A stretch of 64,000 nt of DNA from Girardinichthys multiradiatus (lineage: Eukaryota > Chordata > Actinopteri > Cyprinodontiformes > Goodeidae). The stretch covers positions 828,501-892,500 of the forward strand of contig NC_061811.1 in assembly GCF_021462225.1 (NCBI RefSeq), in the 5' to 3' direction. Shown here in pieces: positions 44,315 to 53,839 of the stretch (position 1 is the stretch's first letter; each line of letters opens with the position of its first letter). The notes below the pieces were generated by a model. It was not told where the DNA came from, made no database searches, and saw nothing but the letters and a program-made list of their open reading frames with translations. A program made the position numbers and the translations under genes.

Positions 44315-45987
44315 AATTCTAATTTAAAATCATAATTTGAAAAAAAATTATTTCTTAACCAAAAATCATTACTTACAAATAGAAATCAGAGATGTCCTCT
44401 GGTGTGGTGATTGTGGTCTCAAAGCTCTTTAATAATTATTAATTATTAACCAAACCACCAACTGTCACTGTTTATTCAACCACTTCACCGAAGGTGGAGG
44501 AACTTTGACGTTGTTTTGACAGATAAATCATTCTTCTATTAATTATATATATGAAGATTTATTGAAGCCAAATAATTCTGATATACCATTATTCTGGTCC
44601 AAAAACCTTCACCTAACTAACAAACACTATTCTACACAAAGGGAATAACAATGACTACCTAACAATAATAATAAAAGAAAAATATATATATGCATTTAGT
44701 GTCTATGAAGATCAAACCAGTAGTTTTATGGACAAAATGTGTAATTTGGGTTAAATGGAAAGAAATCCTCCTGTCGTGTTGATGTCTCGATCGCAGCGAT
44801 CAGCTGATAAACTATGAGGCCACGCCCCTTTAGCCACAACCAGTTGATCGCCCCAAATCTTGATAAAGGGTCATAAACTCTGAGGCGGGAACCCAGTGGA
44901 AAATCTCCAGTAATAAAACTGGAACAAAGAGAGGTCGGACGAGGCCCAGACCGCAGTTGCTGGGAATGAAAAACTTTTAAAAGTCCAACTTCTAACTTCT
45001 GGCTGATTCGAGATCAGCCGGACAAACATGAACCACGCAGCAGCAAATCAAAACACAGCTCAGCATAAAATACTTCCATCAGTATTGCAACAAGTTAATA
45101 CCTGAGATGAACTACAGGTGATCCTACATCACCTTAACTGCCTCATCCTGACCAGACCTCTAAATGCACCTATCCGGTTTAATATGAAAAGAACCAAATT
45201 ACTTGGAGCTTGATTTCGTCTCTCCACCGGTTGAGGATGGATCAGGTCTGATGAAAAGGAGGGGAGGGGGGGATGACGCGTCCGTGATCAAATTATGAAA
45301 ACAAAACGGTAATTTCTCATCCATCCAGGAGGGGAAAAGATGAAGAACCGGGTGTCGGCGTGGTCTTCGATCGGTAAATAAATCCTCTGATCTTCTCGTA
45401 TCAGACAGATTTCCAGCTTTCAAGCTCTTCCAGGAATGGCCTTGTGGAGCAAAGGTTCGCCTGCGAGCTTTTGTCTCTCCAGATATGCGCCTCCGATGCG
45501 CTGTCCTGTGAGACAGGCGGGAAATGGCAACGAAACTCTGCATCTCAGCCGGGTTATGCTCCCAGTGACGTCAGAGCTGCAACGTCTGTTGAGCTGCGTG
45601 TGTCAAAATGTGCGACCAATATGGATGGTCCCAACACTAGACATCACATTTTGGATGATCGAAGTTGTAACTTCTAATTCAATGATCTGAGTTTCACTTG
45701 TTTTTATTGAGTTTGGTGGCAACCATTAGTCCTAGGAAGCAGAAATGCTCTTCATCTTGTTTCCTTCATGTTTTTTATGTTGAATTTGTCTGTTTTCATC
45801 TATACCCAAATACCTGCAGACATTGTCCTGATCAGGGCTCTGGATCTCATTATTTTTATTACTAGGTCATACTGTAAACGGTACCGTGTGAACAGGGTGT
45901 GTATTTAGGGCTAATAGGACTAGTTCAGCTGTGTTTTGGTTTGTACGTTGTAGCGAGGAGCTGTGTGCTGCCTGTTCCATACAGCTT
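44315..45987. other. Intergenic, unassigned
   Basis: 44760-45560 is richer in CpG and has open stretches on both strands without recognised domains; possibly an uncharacterised repeat. Confidence 0.35.
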
Positions 45988-46740
45988 CAATTCAATTCAA
46001 TTCAATTCAATTCAATTCAAAAATACTTTATTAATCCCAAAGGGAAATTAAACGTTATAACTCATATTATGAAGGTTTCCTCAAAGAACGTTGTAGATGC
46101 TGATGGCTGTAGGCAGGAAGGATCTCCTGTAGCTCCGTCTTACAGCAGATCTGAAGAAGCCTCTGACTGAAGACACTCTGTTGTTGTAGGACAGTCTCAT
46201 GAAGAGGATGCTCAGGGTTCTCCATAATGTTCTTCATTTTATGAAGAATCCTTCTTTGCACAATGATCTCCAGAGGTTCCAGAGGAGTCCCCAGAACAGA
46301 ACCAGCCTTCTTTATCAGCTTGTTGAGCTTTTTTAAGTCCCTGGTTCTGATGCTGCTTCCCCAGCAGATGATGGTAGAATAGATCAGACTCTCCACAACA
46401 GACTTATAGAAGATCTGCAGCATCTTGCTGCAAACACTGAAGGACCTAAGCTTCCTCAAGAAGTACAGTCTGCTCTGTCCCTTCTTGTAGATGGCTTCAC
46501 AGTTGCATCTCCACTCTAGTCTGTTGTCCAGGTGAACACCGAGGTATTTATACTCCTCCACCACCTCCACTTCTTCTCCCATGATAGAAATAGTTTTTGA
46601 CTTATTCCTGATTCTCTTAAAATCTACAATCATCTCCTTTGTTTTAGTCACGTTCAAAATGAGATGATTGTTTCCACACCATGCCACAAAGAGGTCCACC
46701 ACCTTCCTGCTGACCACATTGGGGTTCATTGAAGGTTTAT
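45988..46740 (-). mobile_element. L2/CR1-group LINE, 3' part
   Basis: The minus strand at 46067-46729 is open for 220 codons: LFVAWCGNNHLILNVTKTKE, MIVDFKR, YKYLGVHLDN, LYFLRKLRSF, and a thumb region. The tail is an attgaa repeat followed inward by ttaatttccctttgggatta. Only the region after the catalytic FADD is present. Confidence 0.85.
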
Positions 46741-47316
46741 CATTATTGGATGGTTAATGTTGGCCTGACATGATGGCATAATTACTACTCAGTGATTAAA
46801 GTGAGTGACGTAGGTTTTTTTGGGATAAATTCCAGTTTCAGAGCATTCCAACAAGCCCCTCAGTGCCTCTGAGTTTCCAGTTGTTCTGTGAATAAACCCA
46901 CATGTAAACCTTGAAGTGCCTCCGTATTTCCCTGGTGCACAACTGCATGCATCTGAAGCAACAGTATGTGGTTCATGGAAATGTTGTGTAACATCAGGTT
47001 ATTTTACGCATGTTTACATGCTTATTTAAAGCGCCGCATGTCAAGTTACGTTTCTGCACCGCTTCACGCAGCTGCTTTGGTTTTTCAGTGTACGCCATGT
47101 TTCATGTTCATTTACTTGTACATGAGTCCCCTGGTTAGTTATTAACACATAAAATAATTTAGATCAGAATAAACATTTATACAACAAAGGACACTTTAAC
47201 GTAAATTTGTTAAGATTCCCTGGAAAGGTGGAACGTTAGGTGGAATAAAGTAAATGTTTCGAGGCTCACACTTCATTCATGGCAGAATGTAAAGAGACTC
47301 CTCTTTACCCAGATAG
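46741..47316. promoter_or_regulatory. sdsl: Upstream region of sdsl
   Basis: No CpG island and no clear TATA box; no upstream noncoding exon identified. Confidence 0.35.
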
Positions 47317-47475
47317 ATGAACTGCACCATGTCAAAACGTTTTCATCTGAACACACCTCTGCTGGAGAACGTCAGCATGTCCAAACAGCTGGGAACCACC
47401 GTCTATTTGAAGATGGAAAATTCTCAGCCCTCCGGTTCCTTCAAGATCCGTGGGATAGGACACTTCTGTCAGCAG
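47317..47475 (+). CDS. sdsl: sdsl exon 1 with PLP-lysine motif
   Basis: Begins MNCTMSKRFHLNTPLLENVS; the second Met (47329) is an equally good start. Contains YLKMENSQPSGSFKIRGIGH, where the Lys of SFKIRG forms the Schiff base with PLP. Ends CAG|gtgggg in phase 0. Confidence 0.93.
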
Positions 47476-50400
47476 GTGGGGGAGCTGTCCAACTCTTCTG
47501 GAACTTCTTTCTCATGTCTGATGTTGACTGACTGATGTGTTGTTTCAGCTCGCCAGACAGTCCAGAGGAGTTGTCTGTTCTTCAGGTAATGTCTGAATCA
47601 TGACTCAGCCTTCATGTTGTGCTGCTTTGATACCAACAGGGGTGTTTTCTCCAGGTGGGAACGCAGGTATGGCTGCAGCCTTCGTGGCCAGAAAAATGGG
47701 GCTTCCAGCTACAGTCGTAGTTCCCTCCTCCACCTCTCAGCTGGTGGTCAGGAGACTCCAGGATCAAGGTGCTACTGTCAGGATTGTGGGGAAGGTAAAC
47801 AGTTTTCTTTCCCCAAGCAACCAGACTTCTTTGTAATCGTTTAAAGATGTTTGAGGTTTTCCTGGAGCACCACAGAAACTCCAGATGGCAACCCTTCCAG
47901 AACACCATCCATAGACCTGGTAGGGCATGGATCCTGAGCTGTTTGTCAGTGGGTGGTTCATGGGTTAGAGATAAATCAACAGTTTAAACGCTTTTAAAGA
48001 TTATATAAATGTCTGGCTGCTTGGAAACAAATACAACAAGATGTTTTCTGGATCTGAGGAGAAATTTGGTGGTTGTTGTTCTTGACTTCTCAGGTTTGGG
48101 ATGATGCCAATGCAGAAGCTCTTAGACTGGCAAAAACAGAAGAGCTGACCTTCGTTCCTCCATTTGATCACCCTCTGCTTTGGTAGAAACTCTTTTCAAA
48201 GAATCAACCTATGAACCTACCATATTTAGAAATGTTCCAGCATCTTTTCTATGATCCATTTACAGGGAGGGCCACGCGTCTCTGATAGTCGAGGCTGCGG
48301 CCTCTTTGGGCCCCGGTGTGAAGCCCGGGGCCGTCCTGCTCTCTGTGGGAGGCGGAGGACTCCTGTGTGGGGTCATCCACGGTCTAAAGGATGTTGGCTG
48401 GATGGATGTGCCTATCATCGCCATGGAAACAGTCGGGGCAGACTGTTTCAACGCTGCGATTAAAGCGGGGAAGGTGGTAACCTTGGTAGACATCACCAGG
48501 TTGGTATAAACAGGTTGAATCTTGTTTGGCTGTGAAGCTGCTGTAGTGAAGAACTGTTATCCAGAGTCTCTGGAAAATACCCTTGATGGAGCTTTGAAAT
48601 GCAGCCACAACAACTTCTGTCCTGAATCTTTCAAATCTAAATGTTTCTAAGTGTTTCACTCAGAAAAAAATGGTCTGAATGTCAGTCAGAGTGCAAAGTC
48701 CTCTAATATTAATGATCCACATGTTTCCTGAAGTCCACCTCTGTTTGGCTAATCAGGTCCTTGTGATGACTCCTTCACCTGGGAGCCTCGGGCTCCTGAG
48801 GCAGCTAAGTTCTGAGCCTCACACAGACCCATGAAATGAACCAGAACCGGAATAAGGCTTTGTCCGACCGAATCAAACATGAGCCTGATCGTCTTGACGG
48901 TTGCCATAAATGTTTTCATCACATTTTTATGTGAATTCCAGCAAAGAGTTTTGTTTCATCAAGTGCTCAGTAAGTCAGAACCAGAACAGACACCCAAAGT
49001 TCTGAGGTATTAGAACTCTGAATTCTGGGTGTGTTTATCGATTATTTAAATATCTAAATAACCTTTAAATAAAGTTCTGCCTTTAGTCATCTGAGATAAT
49101 GCTGTGAACCCCTTCAGGAAACCTTCCCCATGTTTTCCTGCAGAATTATAGACATGTTTGGTTTTCATTGGTCTCCTTTTGTCTCTTTTTACTTCATTAA
49201 AGCATCAGGAAATCAAGCTTAGTTTGGATAAAATTAATATAATCCATCATCCCAAAAATTATTAGTTAATTGTGCTTTTTCTTATCATCCCTAATTTAAT
49301 AGCAATTAATTTGATTGTAGTAAATAAAGATTGTCTTTGTTTAAATAGGTAAGAATTGTCTTTAGAATAAAGGTTTCCTTCTTCAGATGGAGTTTGACTG
49401 ATTATGATCCAGATTTAGTTTTATAGAGTAATGTAGTTTAATGTAATTTATCAATGCTGCGCTCCTGAATGCACCCTGAACTGTCACTGCTGACCCTCCA
49501 TAGTGAGGCGACGTGTCTTGGAGCGAAGACGGTATGCCAGAGAGCTTTCGAGTACAGCCAGAGCAGCGAGCTGACCATCATCTCTGAGCTGGTGACTGAC
49601 CAGGAGGCGCTGCATGCCATCCAGATGTTCCTGGGTCAGTGTGTTGGCTTCCTCCAAACATCTGGCTGAGGGCTGCTCTGTGACTGAAAGAGCTTCTGCT
49701 GCTTGTCTTGCAGATGAGGAGCGGGTGCTGGTGGAGATGGCTTGTGGGGCAGCGCTAGCAGCCGTCTACAGCGGACTGATACCCAGATTACAGAACCAAG
49801 GCAGATATTCTGACACATTTCACCTTAGAACAAGTTTCACACCATTATTATTACTATTATTATTATTGTTTTTAATGTGACACAAACATTATTTTACAAA
49901 CTCTGCTGCTTCAGTTATTGTTCATTTGTTTAGATCAGATTAAATCATGACTTATGACACAGTCCACCAGTTGGTAGCACTGTTGCCTTGCAGCAAGAAG
50001 GTCCTGGGTTCAATTCCCAGCCGGGGGTCTTTCTGCATGGAGTTTGTATGTTCTCCCCGTGCATGCGTGGGTTCTCACCAGGTACTCCAGCTTCCTCCCA
50101 CAGTCCAAAGACATGCCGGTTAGGTTAATTGGTCACTCTAAATTGCCCTTAGGTGTATGAATGAGTGTGTGTGTGGTTGTTTGTGTGTTGCCCTGAGATG
50201 GACTGGCGACCTGTCCAGGGTGTACCCTCCCGCACATAGACTGCTGGAGATAGGCACCAGCTCCCCCGCGACCCACTATGGAAGAAGCGGTAGAAAATGA
50301 CTGACTGACAAAACATATTGTATATATGCACAAAGTTTTAATCTATTAAAGCTTTTTTTCCTTGAAGAGTATCTTAATTTGTTCTTCTTTGACACACTGT

Positions 50401-50592
50401 GGATCCAAAGTTGTTGGATCCACAGAACCACAGCAGCTTGTATCCGTGTCTTTAGAGACTCATCTGAGCCTGAAATCTGTTTTTTTAGGTCGTCTGCCGA
50501 CTCCCTTGGGCCCCCTGCTGGTGATTGTTTGCGGTGGCAGCAGCATCAACATGGAGCAGCTGAGCAGCCTCAAACAGAAGCTGAGGAGCTAA
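47317..50592 (+). CDS. sdsl: sdsl, serine dehydratase-like, complete, 8 exons
   Basis: PLP-dependent cytosolic enzyme of the serine/threonine dehydratase family (L-serine or L-threonine to 2-oxoacid plus ammonia). Exons: 47317-47475, 47549-47585, 47655-47794, 48094-48182, 48266-48499, 49504-49634, 49714-49800, 50489-50592. All phases agree. The PLP lysine motif SGSFKIRG is in exon 1, the substrate loop CSSGGNAG spans exons 2-3, the phosphate loop SVGGGGLLCG is in exon 5, and the terminal VIVCGGSSIN is in exon 8. CSSGGNAG (not CSSAGNAG) and FDHPLLW favour SDSL over SDS. Length is near 320 residues, normal for the family. Two ATGs (47317, 47329) could serve as start. The last intron appears to use GC as donor. 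Confidence 0.95.
47549..47585 (+). CDS. sdsl: sdsl exon 2
   Basis: 37 bases reading LARQSRGVVCSS, phase 0 in and 1 out. The SS plus next exon GGNAG makes the substrate-binding loop. Confidence 0.93.
47655..47794 (+). CDS. sdsl: sdsl exon 3
   Basis: Reads GGNAGMAAAFVARKMGLPAT, then VVVPSSTSQLVVRRLQDQGA. Phase 1 in, phase 0 out at AAG|gtaaac. Confidence 0.95.
48094..48182 (+). CDS. sdsl: sdsl exon 4
   Basis: Reads VWDDANAEALRLAKTEELTF and VPPFDHPLLW; PPFD(H/D)PL(I/L)W is a dehydratase family motif. Phase 0 in, phase 2 out. Confidence 0.95.
48266..48499 (+). CDS. sdsl: sdsl exon 5 with PLP phosphate loop
   Basis: Contains EGHASLIVEAA, LLSVGGGGLLCGVIHGL (glycine loop holding the PLP phosphate) and VPIIAMETVGADCFNAAI. 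Phase 2 in, phase 2 out at ccag|gttggt. The segment after EGHAS has two or three extra residues (EAAASLGPGVK) compared with SDS. Confidence 0.96.
48500..49503 (+). other. sdsl: sdsl intron 5, nothing recognised
   Basis: 1.0 kb AT-rich intron, no repeat recognised. Confidence 0.6.
49504..49634 (+). CDS. sdsl: sdsl exon 6
   Basis: Reads SEATCLGAKTVCQRAFEYSQ and then SSELTIISELVTDQEALHAI. Phase 2 in, 1 out. The usual family start here is SVAKSLGAKTV, so EATC is divergent. Confidence 0.93.
49714..49800 (+). CDS. sdsl: sdsl exon 7, followed by GC donor
   Basis: Reads DEERVLVEMACGAALAAVYS then GLIPRLQNQ. The family normally has VEPACGA; Met replaces Pro. The coding sequence ends CAAG and continues gcagat, so the donor would be GC; no GT lies nearby that keeps the frame. 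Confidence 0.88.
49970..50309 (+). mobile_element. sdsl: tRNA-derived SINE-like repeat, in sdsl last intron
   Basis: Same family as 3638-3979, including ttggtagcactgttgcc, ggttcaattcc and the tgactgactgac tail. Confidence 0.8.
50489..50592 (+). CDS. sdsl: sdsl last exon and stop
   Basis: Reads GRLPTPLGPLLVIVCGGSSI then NMEQLSSLKQKLRS and TAA. V-I-V-C-G-G-(S/N) is the conserved terminal loop that contacts the PLP ring nitrogen. Confidence 0.95.
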
Positions 50593-50686
50593 ACCAATGC
50601 ATTCTGGGAAATATGAAACCACCCGATCATTTAGAAAAAATCTAATTATAACTCATTTAAATGCAATACTTTTTATATGTAAGTGT

Positions 50687-50696
50687 AATAAATAAA
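50687..50696 (+). terminator. sdsl: sdsl polyadenylation signals
   Basis: Two overlapping AATAAA hexamers, 95 bases after the sdsl stop, in an AT-rich stretch. This gives a short 3' UTR. Confidence 0.65.
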
Positions 50697-53057
50697 TTAA
50701 TTCATTTAGGTTTCTCTGACTGCAGCTCACATTTTCACCACATGGTGGTGCCATAGTTTGCAGAAGGAAGTCGAGTCTGTTGAGAAGTTTAATTATTTAA
50801 TTATTGATACATTTTAGTTTGTTTCCATGGATTCATCTTCATAGTGAAGTGGATTATTTAAAATAAAGAGAGTTTCTACCTGTTTTGGTTCCTTATTAAA
50901 GAGGTTTGAGTTTATTGCCATGGAAACGTTTGGAGTGCAGAAAGTTCAGCTGGACCGTGGTTCTTATCAACTGGTGGGATAAGACATGAAGCTGAAAATG
51001 GATTTTTATTTCTGCATGTCGTCATGATGCCTCAGACAGAACTATGGAACCAGATGCAGTTTACTCTCTGGGCTGCAAAGATTTATATAAAGCTATTTAC
51101 ACATCATTTAAAATAGAATATTTCTGAATTGTTCCTATAAAAGGATATTGTTTTACTGTCAACATCTGGACCCGACCACTACGTTTCTGTACAGTTCTGT
51201 AAAAATGTCAAGGTTTTTTAAAATAGACTCAAAGAATTGTTTTTATTTCCTTTAATTTATTCCACCGTCCTGTGTGTGTCTGTGATGGACTGACGACCTG
51301 TCCTGGGTGCACCGCCTCTCGTCCAATGACAGCTGGAGATAGGAACCAGCCTCCCGGTGGTCCTCCATGGATAAGCAGGTCTAGATGATGGATGGATGGA
51401 AGGAATTTATTCCATCTCAAGGATGATTGTTCAGCGTGCTGTAAGCTCATTTTCTGAGTGGGAATCAGTGTCTGATGACATCACAATGGGCGGTTCTGTG
51501 ACGGATTCTGAGAAAGATGACAGACCTGATCAGCTGTATTATGGACACTAATCAATCACCACAGGTTCCTTCAGGTTCGACCCAGATTATCCAGCGTCCT
51601 GTCCTCTCAGAGAGCACATGTGCTTCATCTCCTGGATGAAACCAGGCAGCTGGCAGACGGAGGAGCTAATGGACACAGCGGCCTGTTTCTATGACAACAG
51701 GAAGGAGATGCTTTGATGAGGCCGTCAGTGAGTGGCAGCTATAAATAGAAGGAAGTCAACATGCACAGGTACTTATTGCCATGCGGTATATGTGGTATTA
51801 CTGAAATCACAAGAACAGCATCTAATCGAGATCCAGAACCCAACCAGAATTTTGACTCCATGGTTTTAAGTTTATATAAGAGCACCAGCAGCCTGCAGTA
51901 TCAATCCCAGCCTTGATTTGCAGGACATAAACGAGGCCTAATGAAGCTAATCAGGAAATAGGTTGAGATCAGTTAAATTAGACTAGAAGAAATGATCTTC
52001 ATTCTCCTTGTTGTTCATGTGTCATTTTGTTAAAAGTCACGCGTTGACATCCTTTGGGTCACAAAGTCTTATTTTCTACATAATAATCAGTGATGCATTA
52101 ATATTGACTGACCTGTGAAATTCACAGGAAGTGTTGATTTCAGCCAACATCTGAGTTCCGTTCGTTAGACCAACATGACATGGAAACTATTATGGACCCT
52201 TTCTGTGATGGAGGTCAGTGGGCCGCTGGTGGAAGAAAGTTCTTGGAGTTAATTAGCAGAGCAGTTGTGGTGTTTCAGGAATCAGAACCCAGGCATCAGG
52301 AGGTGAACAGCCGAGGCTCTGAGTCAGGAGGAGGAAGAGCTGAAAATGGAGGAAAACGCAGAAATTTGAAGGAGTAATTAATACTTTGGCTTTGGATGAA
52401 GGAGAACTTTATAGTTCAGCTCAATGTTAAAACATCAAAGTAGTTATTTTAGTAGTTATTCAGAAAATGAAGCTGTATAGTTTCTTTATTTGATCCTTCC
52501 AGCTCTTCTATGATAACAGCTCTATGTTAGCATTGGAGGAGCATAGCAAGAATAACTCAGCTTAACTGTTTGAGTTCAATTTGGTTTACAATAAATTCTC
52601 TTATTTACCAAAAGCAAGATACAATCATGTTTTATCTTTTATTTGTCAACAGTAAATAAGAATGTCTCGTATATAGCTGTAATAACTAGCTTACATCTAT
52701 CATATCAGGTTAGGTTTAAGGAAACGTTATGGTTAAAACAATACATTTTATTGTCGACTAATGAAAAATGAATAATTATTAAAAGGAATTATAATATGTT
52801 ATATAGTAGTAGTAGTATATTATAGTAGTATAGTATATAATATGTTATATAATATGGCATATAGTACTGTATAGAATTCATGAAAAGTTATTTTAACTTT
52901 CAATCACCAAATAAAACCAGAGAATAAAACCATATGTTCTTATAATCCGTGTGTGTTTTGGACCGTACCACGACTCGTCCTCCCCCCGGACTCCCTCTCA
53001 CAGTGGACCGCTCCCCATTTCTTACCGCCCACTTTGGTTGAAGCCAAACAGAACATC
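50697..53057. other. Intergenic between sdsl and the putative gene at 53058
   Basis: Apart from the SINE tail at 51270-51390, only unique-looking AT-rich sequence with short tagta repeats near 52805. Confidence 0.5.
51270..51390 (+). mobile_element. SINE-like tail fragment
   Basis: Contains gatggactgacgacctgtcc and ctggagataggaaccagcc, the 3' half of the SINE-like family, followed by a gatggatggatgga tail. Confidence 0.6.
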
Positions 53058-53070
53058 ATGGCGATTGATG
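53058..53070 (+). CDS. Putative first coding exon of unidentified gene (M-A-I-D)
   Basis: ATGGCGATTGATG followed by a near-perfect donor gtaagt, phase 1. The upstream 100 bases are GC-rich and without ATG competition, and the downstream block is CpG-rich, as at a promoter. A compatible phase-1 exon candidate lies at 57372-57419. I do not recognise the protein. Most of the gene would lie beyond base 64000. Confidence 0.4.
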
Positions 53071-53340
53071 GTAAGTAGGCCAATAACGTCTCTGCTCTCC
53101 GCGTTAATTAAGTCCATCTGGAAGCGGTTCTGGTCCGGGCGGACTGTGGGGACTTTAAGCTGTATTTCCGCTCAGGGAGGTGAAACCTGTGTCCGGTTCG
53201 GGTCCGGTTAGAGGAGCTGTCACGTTTGTGAGAAACGGTGATTTTCCGTCCGGATCTGTTTGTAACCGTGGTGCTGAAAGGACAGCTCCTGTGTCCCAGC
53301 TTGTTTTTCACTAAACCAGCTGTTCTGCGGCTCGGTTCGG
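53071..53340. promoter_or_regulatory. CpG-rich block at a possible gene start
   Basis: Contains many CG dinucleotides (gcggttc, ccgggcgg, ccggttcggg, ccgtccgg) in a window otherwise CpG-poor. It adjoins the putative first exon at 53058. No TATA box is evident. Confidence 0.4.
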
Positions 53341-53677
53341 AACTCAGAACATCATGTTGGTGTTGTAGAACTTAAAGAGAGGAAAACTCACAGGGTTGGT
53401 TGGACTGAGCCGAGGAAAAAGCTGTGAAACTAAGTGGTGGCTGTTTCCCGCTTTCATTTTCTCCTCAGTGTTGCCTTGCAGGATGTGACTTCATCCTTAA
53501 CCTGCCAGGTTCTAATCTTATGGTTAAGTTACCGATCTGAATGTCCAAGAAATGTGTTTAAATTTGAGTTTCCTCCAGTCTTTAAAGGAGGAAAAAAGGA
53601 GAAATATGAAGACATGAGGAACACAGGACAGTAGGGTTCACTTCCAGCTGCTGTAAACTAGGAAAATAGAGCATCTG

Positions 53678-53839
53678 CTGCTGGAGCCCTGAAGTTTTAT
53701 TCATCACATCTGTCAAACTCCAGCTCCATTCATGTTTAAAGGAAGAACAATACATTTGTGTTTTACACTTTTCATATGATGCAGAAATCTAGGTCCTGTT
53801 TATGGGTTTGTGCTATTATCTATGTGTGGAGTAAGCCCT
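53678..53839. repeat. 162-base LINE downstream flank, copy B
   Basis: Identical by eye to 4984-5145. Lies directly beyond the LINE copy B tail. Confidence 0.85.

Noticed and set aside
45199..45543. Arg-rich open frame on the minus strand in CpG-richer DNA
   Set aside because: No recognised motif and overlapping open frames on the other strand suggest composition, possibly an unknown repeat.
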